Source: Salinimicrobium soli (GTDB taxonomy: Bacteria; Bacteroidota; Bacteroidia; Flavobacteriales; Flavobacteriaceae). Taken from it: a stretch of 64,000 nt of DNA. The DNA is taken from NCBI RefSeq assembly GCF_048323655.1, contig NZ_JBLUWW010000002.1, positions 434,001 to 498,000 on the forward strand, read 5' to 3'. The notes beneath the pieces are model-generated. The model worked only from the letters and a program-made list of their open reading frames with translations, had not been told where the DNA came from and searched no databases. Of this stretch, positions 9,066-17,904 are shown in pieces (the stretch's first letter is position 1; every line of letters begins with the position of its first letter). The translations under genes were made by a program, and so were the position numbers.

Positions 9066-9761
9066 TTAAAACAAGACGTCTTTCATGCTGAACACACCCT
9101 TCTTATCCTTCAGCCATTCCGCAGCTATGATGGCCCCAAGGGCAAACCCGTCGCGGGAATGGGCAATATGTTCAATTTTGATAGTGTCTACTTCGCTTTT
9201 GTACGAAATTATATGAGTGCCCGGTACATTCTCTATGCGCTTTGCAGTCACCGGAATCTCATCTTCTGAAGCTTCATCAAGTTTCCAACCCTTTTTGTCG
9301 CTGTTCTCAATGATCTGTTCGGCAAGACTTATAGCTGTACCACTGGGCGCGTCCAGTTTTTGAGTGTGATGTATCTCCTCAATGTCTACGGAATACTCTT
9401 TGAAACTGTTCATCATTTGCGCCAGTTTCTTATTCAGTTCAAAAAAGAGATTAACTCCCAGGCTGAAGTTGGAGGCGTAAATAAAAGCAGCATCTTTTTC
9501 TTTACATAGCTTTACGGCCTCATTGTACCTGGAAAGCCAACCTGTAGTTCCCGAAACTACCGGGATCTGTTGGTCGAAACAGGAAGTAATATTTTTAAAA
9601 GCAGCATCGGGGATGCTGAAATCTATGGCTACATCTGCCTTTTTGAGATCGTACTTCTGCACATCATCAGAAATTCTAAGTACCACTTCATGACCGCGTT
9701 TTTCAGCGAGCCTTTCAATGGTCTTCCCCATTTTTCCGTATCCTAAAAGAGCTATTTTCAT
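9066..9761 (-). CDS. dapB: 4-hydroxy-tetrahydrodipicolinate reductase
   Basis: DapB makes tetrahydrodipicolinate for lysine and diaminopimelate. The N-terminal NAD(P)-binding loop is LLGYGKMGKTIE (5-16). The second half of the cofactor site is FSIPDA with VSGTTGW, and the substrate motif is EEIHHTQKLDAPSGTA with His131/His132 and Lys135. At 231 residues it is slightly shorter than the enterobacterial enzyme but normal for flavobacteria. It lies 1 bp after the DUF5683 gene and 48 bp before lepB on the same strand. Confidence 0.97.
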   Translation of the reverse strand: MKIALLGYGKMGKTIERLAEKRGHEVVLRISDDVQKYDLKKADVAIDFSIPDAAFKNITSCFDQQIPVVSGTTGWLSRYNEAVKLCKEKDAAFIYASNFSLGVNLFFELNKKLAQMMNSFKEYSVDIEEIHHTQKLDAPSGTAISLAEQIIENSDKKGWKLDEASEDEIPVTAKRIENVPGTHIISYKSEVDTIKIEHIAHSRDGFALGAIIAAEWLKDKKGVFSMKDVLF

Positions 9762-10346
9762 TTAAAAATTGAAGTTTAAACTTAGGCCATATCCGGGCTT
9801 TCCACTATACCGGTCGAAATCGAAAGCAGGTTTTAAAGAGAGGTCCTCGCTTACATTGAACTGCTGCAGGTGTGCATCAACATTGGCATCAATGATATTG
9901 AGCGCATAGAGGCCAAGGGTAACCAGGATCGAGATCTCCTTGTTGCGCTGGTAGAAACGTTGTCCTTCTATGAGTCCGTTGGTGGAAACAATTGGATTGC
10001 CGTTAGCATCTGAAAATTCATCATCAGTCCTGCCGGCCAGCCTGCTTTTGTAAGCTTCCCTGTAGCGGTCATATTCGTCATCATTCCTAAAATAGAAATA
10101 TACTCCGCCACCAAGAGCGGCATATACCACCGGGATCTTCCAGTATTTTCCGTTGTATGCCTGTCCCAGTCCGGGTAGAACGGCAGAATAGAATGCTGCT
10201 CTTGCGGGGGACAGCGGGTCGTAAGCTTTATAAGCGGGTTCTTCTACTACCAACTGCGGGTCCACCAGGAGAGAGTCCTGTTGCGCAAAGGTCTTACCGG
10301 CAAAAAGAAGGAGGAAAAGGAGTAATATGAGATTTTTACTCTTCAC
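9762..10346 (-). CDS. DUF5683 family exported protein
   Basis: A 194-residue protein with a cleavable signal peptide (LILLLFLLLFAGKTFAQQ, cut after about residue 21). The conserved core contains PLSPARAAFYSAVLPGLGQ, AYNGKYWKIPVVYAALGG, YFYFRNDDEYDRYREAYK and ILVTLGLYALNIIDANVDAH, with two likely membrane segments. This is the DUF5683 pattern; its function is unknown. The gene overlaps parB by 11 bp and abuts dapB, a conserved position in flavobacteria that suggests a cell-envelope or cell-cycle link without proving one. Confidence 0.85.
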   Translation of the reverse strand: MKSKNLILLLFLLLFAGKTFAQQDSLLVDPQLVVEEPAYKAYDPLSPARAAFYSAVLPGLGQAYNGKYWKIPVVYAALGGGVYFYFRNDDEYDRYREAYKSRLAGRTDDEFSDANGNPIVSTNGLIEGQRFYQRNKEISILVTLGLYALNIIDANVDAHLQQFNVSEDLSLKPAFDFDRYSGKPGYGLSLNFNF

Positions 10347-11241
10347 CCTGGATTATTTTTTTCAATCGGTTGAGGTCTTCTTCCGAAGAAAAAGGTATGA
10401 TGAGTCTTCCGTTTCCTTTTTTAGCCACCTTCACATCTACTTTGGTACCAAGCCGTTCTGAAAATTCCCTGATACTTTTTTTGATGTTCTTTGGAAGGGC
10501 AGGAGCTGAAGCAGTAGTTTTTTCAGCCGGTTTTCCTTCCTGAAGGTTTCGTACCAGTTTTTCAGTTTCCCGTACAGAAAGCGAGTTGGCAAGGATCTTT
10601 TCGTAGATCTCCAGCTGGGTTTGACCATCTTCAACATTGATCAGTGCCCGGCCGTGACCCATAGAAAGGAAACCATCACGCATTCCGGTCTGGATGATCG
10701 GGTCCAGTTTTAATAACCTAAGGTAGTTTGCTATGGTAGAACGGTTTTTTCCGACACGTTCGCTCAGCTGCTCCTGAGTAAGATTGATCTCATCAATAAG
10801 TCGCTGATATGAAAGAGAGATCTCGATAGGATCAAGATCCTGCCGCTGAATGTTCTCCACCAGCGCCATTTCCAGCGATTCCTGGTCATTGGCGATCCTG
10901 ATGTAGGCAGGGATGGTTTCAAGGCCTACCAGCTTCGAAGCTCTGAATCTTCTCTCACCAGAAACCAGTTGGTACTGGTTATAGGCAAGTTTTCGAACAG
11001 TAATGGGCTGTATGACTCCCAATTCCCTGATGGAAGATGCGAGTTCTCTCAACGATTCTTCATTGAAGCTGGTTCGGGGCTGAAAAGGGTTTACTTCAAT
11101 AGCATCCAGTTCCAGTTCTACTATGTGTCCAACCAATTTGTCGGCATTCTTATCTTCCGCCGATCGAATATCATTTTGAGGATCCTTCAGCAGTGCTGAA
11201 AGCCCTCTTCCCAAAGCCTGTTTTTTGGTCGCCTTCGCCAT
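10336..11241 (-). CDS. parB: Chromosome partitioning protein ParB
   Basis: ParB binds parS, spreads as a CTP-dependent clamp and directs origin segregation with ParA. The 301-residue protein starts with a ParA-stimulating N-terminus (KKQALGRGLSALLKDP). The CTPase/ParB box includes NPFQPRTSFNEESLRELASS, GERRFRASKLVGLETIPAYI and LVENIQRQDLDPIEIS. An HTH follows (LSERVGKNRSTIANYLRLL), then a C-terminal dimerisation domain. The start is 6 bp downstream of parA. No parS-like palindrome was found next to the operon. Confidence 0.97.
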   Translation of the reverse strand: MAKATKKQALGRGLSALLKDPQNDIRSAEDKNADKLVGHIVELELDAIEVNPFQPRTSFNEESLRELASSIRELGVIQPITVRKLAYNQYQLVSGERRFRASKLVGLETIPAYIRIANDQESLEMALVENIQRQDLDPIEISLSYQRLIDEINLTQEQLSERVGKNRSTIANYLRLLKLDPIIQTGMRDGFLSMGHGRALINVEDGQTQLEIYEKILANSLSVRETEKLVRNLQEGKPAEKTTASAPALPKNIKKSIREFSERLGTKVDVKVAKKGNGRLIIPFSSEEDLNRLKKIIQGEE

Positions 11242-11247
11242 CTTCTT

Positions 11248-12012
11248 CTAACTGTTTTTCTTGATAATTTCGTGTGCCAGGCTCAGGTAATTAGTTGCTC
11301 CCTTACTTCCGGCATCATAATTAATAATACTTTCCCCGTAACTGGGGGCTTCACTTAAACGCACGTTTCGCTGAATGATTGTCTTAAAGACCATCTCATC
11401 AAAATGCTTTTGAACCTCTTCCACCACCTGGTTGGATAACCTTAGTCTTGAATCATACATGGTGAGTAACAGGCCTTCAATATCCAATTTTGCATTGTGG
11501 ATCTTTTGAACGCTTTTGATGGTATTAAGAAGTTTTCCGAGGCCTTCAAGTGCAAAATACTCGCACTGGATTGGAATAATGACCGAGTCTGCTGCCGTAA
11601 GGGCATTCAAGGTTAAAAGCCCAAGGGAAGGTGCGCAGTCAATGATGACGTAGTCGTAAGAATCACGCAAATGGCCAATGGCCTTTTTGAGCATGTATTC
11701 CCGTTCGTCCTGGTCAACCAGTTCTATCTCAATAGCCACCAGGTCAATATGCGCCGGAATTATATCTAGGTTAGGGGAATCGGTCTTCATGATTGCCTCC
11801 TCAGCTTTGACAGAATGCTCCAGCAACTGGTAGGTTCCCAGTTCCACACTTTCTACATCTATTCCCAGGCCAGAAGTAGCATTCGCCTGTGGATCGGCAT
11901 CTATCAATAAGACTTTTTTCTCAAGCACCCCTAAGGAAGCTGCCAGGTTAACTGAAGTGGTCGTTTTTCCTACGCCTCCTTTTTGATTTGCAACGGCAAT
12001 GATTTTACCCAT
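11248..12012 (-). CDS. parA: Chromosome partitioning ATPase ParA (Soj)
   Basis: ParA is the Walker-type ATPase of the ParABS system. In the 254-residue protein the deviant Walker A is KGGVGKTTTSVNLAA near residues 10-24. The A' motif is LLIDADPQANATSGLG, Walker B lies in YVIIDCAPSLGLLTLNAL, and the chromosomal-type signature LYDSRLRLSNQVVEEV-like segment is present. There is no N-terminal HTH, so it is the chromosomal form. It is the first gene of the minus-strand run; its promoter must lie in 12013-12209, where I could not pick one with confidence. Confidence 0.97.
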   Translation of the reverse strand: MGKIIAVANQKGGVGKTTTSVNLAASLGVLEKKVLLIDADPQANATSGLGIDVESVELGTYQLLEHSVKAEEAIMKTDSPNLDIIPAHIDLVAIEIELVDQDEREYMLKKAIGHLRDSYDYVIIDCAPSLGLLTLNALTAADSVIIPIQCEYFALEGLGKLLNTIKSVQKIHNAKLDIEGLLLTMYDSRLRLSNQVVEEVQKHFDEMVFKTIIQRNVRLSEAPSYGESIINYDAGSKGATNYLSLAHEIIKKNS

Positions 12013-12209
12013 TAAATTCTCTTGAATTTTAAAAGGTAAAAATACAATTTATTATAGGTTTACGAAAGGTAAATTGTTAACAGGTTTTTAGTAGGAATTT
12101 AAGCAGTATCAGGCAGTTACATCTGCTGAGCGAAAATTTTTAATAACTTGGCATGGCTTCAGGTTCCAAACCTGAAATCCTCCGGACCTTTTTAGCTGCT
12201 GCCGGTGAT

Positions 12210-13091
12210 CTAGCTTCCTTTTTTCGCCTTGATCATGGCTTCCAGTTGATCCCACATCTGCTCCGGAATGGCCTCCAAAAGGTTGAATTGTCCTGCCCCT
12301 TTTAGCCACTCTCCGCCATCTATGGTAATGACCTCGCCATTGACATAAGCTGAAAAATCAGAAACCAGGTAGGCTGCGAGATTCGCCAATTCCTGGTGTT
12401 CCCCAACTCTTTTCAGGGGCACTTTTTTCGCGAGATCAAATTTCTCTTTCAGGTCTCCCGGTAATAGTCGGTCCCAGGCTCCTTTTGTTGGGAATGGTCC
12501 GGGTGCAATTGCATTGAACCTTATTCCGTACTTTGCCCATTCTACGGCCAGAGAACGGGTCATTGCCAATACTCCGGCTTTGGCAGTTGCACTTGGCACA
12601 ACATAGGCCGAACCTGTCCACGCGTATGTGGTTACGATGTTCAGTACGGTCTTGTTCTTTTCACCTTTGTCTATCCAATGTTTACCAAAGGCAAGAGTAC
12701 AGTTCTTACTTCCTTTTAAAACGATATCAATGATGGTGTCAAAGGCATTGGCACTCAATCTCTCCGTCGGCGAAATGAAGTTTCCCGCAGCGTTATTTAA
12801 GAGGATGTCGACAGATCCGAATTCCTTAACTGTATTTTCCAGCATCTGTTCTACCTGCTCGTAATGCCTTACATCACACTGTAACGGAAGACACTTCCCG
12901 CCGGTTTCTTCGGAAAGCTCTTTGGCTGTGTTTTCCAACTTCTCGAGATTCCTTGAAGTAATAGCCACTTTTGCTCCCAATTCGAGGAAGTAGCGGGTCA
13001 TGGCTTTTCCAAGGCCACTGCCTCCTCCGGTTACTACTATGGTTTTACCTTTTAAGGCATCGTCTCGAAGCATTTTCTGTGTGTAATCCAT
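12210..13091 (-). CDS. SDR family oxidoreductase, 2,4-dienoyl-CoA reductase-like
   Basis: A 293-residue short-chain dehydrogenase. The cofactor loop is TGGGSGLGKAM (21-31) and the NNAAGNFISPTERLSANAF segment is typical of 2,4-dienoyl-CoA reductases. The usual YxxxK is absent. Instead Tyr156, Ser167 and Lys171 are spaced 15 and 4 residues before the lysine, which is the spacing of the DECR active site (Tyr199/Ser210/Lys214 in the human mitochondrial enzyme). The likely role is NADPH reduction of dienoyl-CoA in unsaturated fatty-acid beta-oxidation. It is followed by the methylmalonyl-CoA mutase genes, consistent with acyl-CoA catabolism. A related trans-2-enoyl reductase activity is possible. 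Confidence 0.85.
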   Translation of the reverse strand: MDYTQKMLRDDALKGKTIVVTGGGSGLGKAMTRYFLELGAKVAITSRNLEKLENTAKELSEETGGKCLPLQCDVRHYEQVEQMLENTVKEFGSVDILLNNAAGNFISPTERLSANAFDTIIDIVLKGSKNCTLAFGKHWIDKGEKNKTVLNIVTTYAWTGSAYVVPSATAKAGVLAMTRSLAVEWAKYGIRFNAIAPGPFPTKGAWDRLLPGDLKEKFDLAKKVPLKRVGEHQELANLAAYLVSDFSAYVNGEVITIDGGEWLKGAGQFNLLEAIPEQMWDQLEAMIKAKKGS

Positions 13092-13249
13092 TGTTTAGAA
13101 CTTAGATGTTAGAATGTATTTTAGGCTTTTAGCCACAGATGTACTGGTTAATTCTCAGTTATTAATGTTTATTAATGTGCCTCAAAAATGACATTTTACA
13201 GGCAGTATTCCAGTAAATATTGAATCCTAAATTTTGAATTCCGAATTAA

Positions 13250-13279
13250 CGGAGATTCTTCCTTCGTCGGAATGACAAG
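13250..13279. repeat. Possible dispersed intergenic repeat
   Basis: The spacer between the SDR gene and mutB holds AGATTCTTCCTTCGTCGGAA followed by TGACAAG. From general knowledge this style of sequence (a CTTCG...CGGAATGACA motif) recurs between genes in flavobacterial chromosomes. Only one copy is visible here, so its repeat status is inferred. Confidence 0.3.
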
Positions 13280-13280
13280 T

Positions 13281-15392
13281 TTATGCCTGCGAAGGTTCGT
13301 CGATTAGGATTTCCAGCAATTGAATGGCTGCATCGCTGATCTTGGTTCCGGGGCCAAACACTGCTGCGGCACCGGCGTCGAAGAGGAACTGGTAATCCTG
13401 TGAGGGAATTACACCTCCTACAATGACCATGATATCTTCACGTCCATATTTTTTTAGCTCCTCAATTACCTGCGGTACGAGGGTCTTGTGACCTGCGGCA
13501 AGTGAGGAAACTCCCAAAATATGCACGTCGTTCTCAACTGCTTGTTTAGCGGCCTCAGCCGGAGTCTGGAACAAAGGTCCGATATCTACATCAAAGCCTA
13601 CATCGGCATAGCCGGTGGCTACTACTTTTGCTCCGCGGTCATGCCCATCCTGACCCATTTTCGCGATCATGATACGGGGTCTGCGCCCTTCCTGTTCGGC
13701 GAACTCATCGGCCATTTCCCTCGCCTTCTTAAAGGAGGCGTCGTCTTTTATCTCTTTTGAATACACACCGCTAAATGATTGGATCTTTGCTTTATAGCGT
13801 CCGAAAACTTCTTCCAGAGCATCACTAATTTCTCCTAAAGTGGCTCTTTCCCGGGCCGCGTCTATTGCTAAAGCTAGTAAATTTTCCTCACCTGAGCGGG
13901 CCGCAGCGGTAAGTTTCTCAAGGGTCGCCTTTACTTTTACAGAGTTGCGCTCTGCCTTGATCTTCTCCAGTCTTTCTATTTGTTGACGACGTACCGTTTG
14001 ATTGTCAACTTCCAGGGTTACAATTGGGTCTTCTTTTTCCCGTCGGTACTTATTTACCCCCACAATTATATCCTGACCGCTGTCTATACGTGCCTGTTTC
14101 ACTGCGGCAGCTTCCTCGATGCGTAACTTCGGAATTCCTGCCTCTATCGCCTTGGTCATTCCCCCTAATTCCTCAACCTCCTGAATGAGGTCCCACGCCT
14201 TTTGAGCGATCTCGTTGGTAAGGCTTTCCACGAAATAACTACCGGCCCATGGATCTACTGTACGTGTAATATTTGTTTCCTGTTGCAGGTGTAGTTGGGT
14301 GTTTCTGGCAATTCGAGCAGAAAAATCGGTTGGTAGGGCAATAGCCTCATCAAGCGCATTGGTATGAAGGCTTTGGGTACCTCCAAAGGCTGCTGCTGCC
14401 GCTTCAATACAGGTCCTGGCAACGTTGTTGAATGGATCCTGCTCGGTAAGGCTCCAGCCACTTGTTTGGCAGTGAGTTCTTAAAGCAAGGGATTTTTCAT
14501 TTTTCGGGTTGAACTGTTTTACCAGCTTGGCCCAAAGCGCTCTCGCCGCCCGCATTTTTGCGATCTCTGTAAAATGATCCATGCCAATGGCCCAAAAGAA
14601 AGATAATCGCGGCGCGAAACTGTCAATATCCATTCCTGCTTCCAGACCTTTTCTGATATACTCCAGCCCGTCTGCGAGGGTATAGGCCAGTTCAATTTCA
14701 CTGGTCGCACCCGCTTCCTGCATATGGTATCCTGATATACTAATGCTGTTGAACCGGGGCATATTTTTAGAAGAGTATTCAAAAATGTCAGAAATGATCT
14801 TCATTGAAGGAGTAGGAGGATAGATGTAAGTGTTCCGAACCATGAACTCCTTTAAAATGTCATTTTGAATGGTCCCTGAAAGTTGTTCCGGTTTTACGCC
14901 CTGTTCTTCCGCAGCTACGATATAGAACGCCATGATAGGCAACACGGCTCCGTTCATGGTCATAGAAACGGACATCTTATTGAGCGGGATCTGGTCGAAC
15001 AGCACCTTCATGTCTTCCACGGAATCTATAGCGACCCCTGCCTTACCCACATCGCCAACCACCCGCTCATGGTCACTGTCATAACCGCGGTGTGTAGCGA
15101 GGTCAAAAGCTACAGAAAGTCCTTTTTGTCCTGCAGCCAGGTTTCTCCGGTAAAAGGCATTACTTTCTTCGGCCGTTGAAAATCCGGCGTATTGCCGAAT
15201 TGTCCATGGACGGGTTACGTACATGGTGCTGTAAGGTCCTCTCAGGTACGGCGGAATTCCCGCTGCAAATTTCAACTGATGCAGGCCTTCCACATCTTTT
15301 GATGAATAGGTTTTTCGAGCACTCTCTGCTCCAGATGCAGGAGCCCCGGGTTTGTTTTTTATTTCGAGGTGTTGTAGATCTTTTCTGCTCAT
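13281..15392 (-). CDS. mutB: Methylmalonyl-CoA mutase large subunit
   Basis: This adenosylcobalamin enzyme interconverts (R)-methylmalonyl-CoA and succinyl-CoA. The 703-residue subunit has the TIM-barrel acyl-CoA domain, with the N-terminal TMYVTRPWTIRQYAGFSTAE, LSVAFDLATHRGYDSDHERV and RTHCQTSGWSLTEQDPFNNV. The C-terminal B12-binding domain has the base-off signature GQDGHDRGAKVVATGYADVG, whose DGHDRG histidine ligates cobalt. Length and motifs are those of the catalytic subunit. It is transcribed after mutA with a 21-bp gap. Its place in propionate or odd-chain fatty-acid metabolism is established for the family. Confidence 0.97.
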   Translation of the reverse strand: MSRKDLQHLEIKNKPGAPASGAESARKTYSSKDVEGLHQLKFAAGIPPYLRGPYSTMYVTRPWTIRQYAGFSTAEESNAFYRRNLAAGQKGLSVAFDLATHRGYDSDHERVVGDVGKAGVAIDSVEDMKVLFDQIPLNKMSVSMTMNGAVLPIMAFYIVAAEEQGVKPEQLSGTIQNDILKEFMVRNTYIYPPTPSMKIISDIFEYSSKNMPRFNSISISGYHMQEAGATSEIELAYTLADGLEYIRKGLEAGMDIDSFAPRLSFFWAIGMDHFTEIAKMRAARALWAKLVKQFNPKNEKSLALRTHCQTSGWSLTEQDPFNNVARTCIEAAAAAFGGTQSLHTNALDEAIALPTDFSARIARNTQLHLQQETNITRTVDPWAGSYFVESLTNEIAQKAWDLIQEVEELGGMTKAIEAGIPKLRIEEAAAVKQARIDSGQDIIVGVNKYRREKEDPIVTLEVDNQTVRRQQIERLEKIKAERNSVKVKATLEKLTAAARSGEENLLALAIDAARERATLGEISDALEEVFGRYKAKIQSFSGVYSKEIKDDASFKKAREMADEFAEQEGRRPRIMIAKMGQDGHDRGAKVVATGYADVGFDVDIGPLFQTPAEAAKQAVENDVHILGVSSLAAGHKTLVPQVIEELKKYGREDIMVIVGGVIPSQDYQFLFDAGAAAVFGPGTKISDAAIQLLEILIDEPSQA

Positions 15393-15413
15393 GGTCGGTT
15401 AAATTCCGGAAGG

Positions 15414-16787
15414 TTAATTTTCACTTTTTAAGCGCTCGAGTTCAGATTTTTCACTCAGACGCTTCTCCAGGATCGGTGACAGCAATGTCTTTCTGGGTTT
15501 GTGCTTTAGGAACGGGTATAATTCAAGTTCCTCTTTCATCCTGTCCTGTTTATTCGGGAATTTATTGGATCCAATGAGCACGAGCTCTCCGGAATCATAC
15601 TGTTCCTGTTCCTTCTCGGCACTTTCCGATATTTTCTTTTGAATAATTCCCTCCTTGAGTTGGGAAAGAAAGCCGCCTCCTTTTTCAATAGATTTGAAAA
15701 TTTCCAGAGCTTTTTCGGCTAATTCGTTCGTAAGATTTTCTATGTAATAACTTCCCTCGGCCGGGTTGCTCACTTTTTCAAAATAACTTTCATGCTTCAG
15801 AATAAGCAACTGGTTGCGGGCGATCCTGTTTCCGAATTTGTTGTTCTTATGGTAGATGGCATCATAGGCCATATTGCATACACTATTGGCACCTCCTAAA
15901 ATTGCGCTCATGCACTCGGTGGTGGTGCGCAACAGGTTCACATTGTAATCATACAGGGTCTTGTTGCGCCTGGTTGGCTGTGCCAGGATGTGGCATTCTT
16001 CATTGAATCTATATTCTGTTGCCAGGTTGGAGTACAGCAGGCGAAGAGCCCTCAGTTTTGCTATTTCAAAAAAGTAGTTTGGCCCAACCGCCACCTTAAA
16101 TTGTAGAGGTTTTTCCAGGGAAATTCCCTTTTCTGAGCAGTGGTTAAGATACTCATTGGCATGTGCCAGGGAATATGCCAGCTGCTGCGGAATATTGGCA
16201 CCTGCATTTTGGTAAAGCCCAAGGTCTACAGAAAGTCCTCCTTTGAGGTTAGCGGAATTTCTTAAAAGTGAATCCAGCACCTCATGATCTTGCTGTAAGT
16301 TGTGGTACCAGTTGCCCGTGCGGGCCAGGTTTCCAACGATGTCAAATTGAAGATAAACCTGTGATCCCACTGGTAAAAAAGAATTCAGGTTGCCCAGAAA
16401 TTTCTCTGAAGCGAACTCCACCTTAAGAAAGACCGGAACGGATTTAAGATCAAGGTCCTTAAAAAGGGAGTTTAAGCCTACTTCTTCTGAAGGTAAAATA
16501 AACCAGATGGCTTCAGCTCCTTTTTGAAGGGCCTCCAGGGCTTTCTTATTAGCTCTCTCGACATCGGCAACATAAATTTGCTCGGTTATATTCCAGCATG
16601 AGGGAGGATGTACTTTTAAAGAAGTAGGGGATTCGTCTGGATGATAGAACGGTTTTACATCTATACCGTCCTGAGAATGCCAGACCAGGGTCTGGTTGTA
16701 ATCTGCACCTTTAAGGTCGTATTGGATCTTTTGTTTCCACTGTTTTGCCGATACCTCTCCAAATTCATCGAATAATTGCTTACTCAT
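15414..16787 (-). CDS. mutA: Methylmalonyl-CoA mutase small subunit
   Basis: A 457-residue partner of MutB. It has a degenerate barrel (QKIQYDLKGADYNQTLVWHS, YNVNLLRTTTECMSAILGGA, NRIARNQLLILKHESYF) and no DGHDRG cobalamin motif, so it is the non-catalytic subunit. It is shorter than the actinobacterial small subunits (over 600 residues) because the C-terminal B12-like domain is missing, which is usual in Bacteroidota. It precedes mutB in the same operon, and the next upstream gene (ftsB-like) is 41 bp away. Confidence 0.92.
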   Translation of the reverse strand: MSKQLFDEFGEVSAKQWKQKIQYDLKGADYNQTLVWHSQDGIDVKPFYHPDESPTSLKVHPPSCWNITEQIYVADVERANKKALEALQKGAEAIWFILPSEEVGLNSLFKDLDLKSVPVFLKVEFASEKFLGNLNSFLPVGSQVYLQFDIVGNLARTGNWYHNLQQDHEVLDSLLRNSANLKGGLSVDLGLYQNAGANIPQQLAYSLAHANEYLNHCSEKGISLEKPLQFKVAVGPNYFFEIAKLRALRLLYSNLATEYRFNEECHILAQPTRRNKTLYDYNVNLLRTTTECMSAILGGANSVCNMAYDAIYHKNNKFGNRIARNQLLILKHESYFEKVSNPAEGSYYIENLTNELAEKALEIFKSIEKGGGFLSQLKEGIIQKKISESAEKEQEQYDSGELVLIGSNKFPNKQDRMKEELELYPFLKHKPRKTLLSPILEKRLSEKSELERLKSEN

Positions 16788-16828
16788 TGTATTTTGATTT
16801 AGTGGCTTGCAGATACTGTTTCGGGAAG

Positions 16829-17143
16829 TTATTCCTCTTCCTGATACTCTATAATAAAGATCTCTTCATTTTCCCGCTTCATGTAGTATTCATTACGGGC
16901 AAACTTTTCGAGTTCGAGCGAATCGCTCAGTTTGTCTATAACGGCTTTGTCTTTTGAGATCTCGTTCAGGTAATATTGCTTGTTCTTTTCAAGGGCATCA
17001 ATTTCAGAATTGAGCTCATGGTGAATAAGCCAGGAATTACTATCCAAAAAAAGCATCCAGAAAAGGAATGCGACCAGCACCAGCAAATACTTATTGCTGG
17101 CAACACGGAACCATTTCCTGTTTCTAAGCTCTCTTAATTTCAT
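16829..17143 (-). CDS. Septum formation initiator family protein (FtsB/DivIC-like)
   Basis: A 104-residue bitopic protein: a basic N-terminus, one transmembrane helix at about 19-36 (KYLLVLVAFLFWMLFLDSNS), then a coiled coil (about 43-82) and an acidic tail ending EEIFIIEYQEEE. This is the FtsB/DivIC layout, a divisome component that bridges FtsL/FtsQ to septal peptidoglycan synthesis. The NEYYMKRENEEIFIIE motif after the coiled coil matches the family's conserved (R)E.y...g..v.i segment. It follows udk by 18 bp, a common flavobacterial pairing. Confidence 0.88.
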   Translation of the reverse strand: MKLRELRNRKWFRVASNKYLLVLVAFLFWMLFLDSNSWLIHHELNSEIDALEKNKQYYLNEISKDKAVIDKLSDSLELEKFARNEYYMKRENEEIFIIEYQEEE

Positions 17144-17161
17144 TACCCGAAAGATACGAAA

Positions 17162-17770
17162 TTAGAGTAAACGTTGGCGTATAATTGTCTGAACAATATC
17201 AACAGCTACAGTATTGTACCTGTTGGTTGGAATAATAATGTCAGCAAATTCTTTGGTGGGTTCAATAAACTGCTGATGCATTGGCTTTAAGGTGGTCTGG
17301 TAACGGTTTAGAACCTCATCCAGATCCCTGCCTCTTTCTGCGATATCGCGCTTCAATCTTCGAATCAGTCTTTCATCACTATCGGCATGAACGTAGATCT
17401 TGATGTCAAACATCTCCCGAATGTCGGGATGAGTGAGGATTAGGATCCCTTCTACAATGATCACTTTGCGGGGAGCTATCTCTATGGTTTCTCCCGTGCG
17501 GTTGTGTTGTTTAAAAGAGTAGACCGGCTGCTGAATGGTTTTGCCGGACTTAAGATCTTTCAGGTGAGAGACCAGGAGATCAAAATCAATAGATTTTGGG
17601 TGATCAAAGTTTATTTTTGTTCGCTGCTCATAGGTGAGGTGACTGGTATCCTGGTAGTAAGAGTCTTGTGAAATTACATCAACTTCTTCGTTCTTTAACT
17701 CTTCAATGATCTGGTTTACAACTGTGGTTTTTCCGCTGCCGGTACCTCCGGCGATTCCTATGATCAACAT
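17162..17770 (-). CDS. udk: Uridine kinase
   Basis: Udk phosphorylates uridine and cytidine in pyrimidine salvage. The 202-residue protein has the P-loop GIAGGTGSGKTTV (5-17), the DSYYQD substrate motif, NFDHPKSIDFDLL, the PVYSFKQHNRTGETIEIAPR region, VEGILIL and the arginine lid RLIRRLKRDIAERGRDLDEV. The size and motifs are standard. It is upstream of the ftsB-like gene on the same strand. Confidence 0.96.
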   Translation of the reverse strand: MLIIGIAGGTGSGKTTVVNQIIEELKNEEVDVISQDSYYQDTSHLTYEQRTKINFDHPKSIDFDLLVSHLKDLKSGKTIQQPVYSFKQHNRTGETIEIAPRKVIIVEGILILTHPDIREMFDIKIYVHADSDERLIRRLKRDIAERGRDLDEVLNRYQTTLKPMHQQFIEPTKEFADIIIPTNRYNTVAVDIVQTIIRQRLL

Positions 17771-17854
17771 TTTACTGATTTTAGGGCAAAGGTAAAACTT
17801 TCGGTTCTTACTATTTTCAGATTATTTTTCTATAGCCGCAATTTCTTTTGCTGT

Positions 17855-17888
17855 TTCGGAAGAATTTCGGTACCGAAATTCTTCCGAA
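17855..17888. repeat. 34-bp perfect palindrome
   Basis: The half-site TTCGGAAGAATTTCGGT is followed at once by its exact reverse complement, centred on GGTACC, with no loop base. It lies between the PQQ-type dehydrogenase stop (17905) and the udk start (17770), both minus strand. No T-run follows on either strand, so it is not a normal intrinsic terminator. It could be a cruciform-forming element or a protein-binding site. Confidence 0.85.
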
Positions 17889-17904
17889 GAAATGCCTGAA
17901 AAGA

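Noticed and set aside
12013..12209. Possible parS site next to parAB
   Set aside because: I looked for the TGTTNCACGTGAAACA-type palindrome and found nothing close; parS must lie elsewhere.
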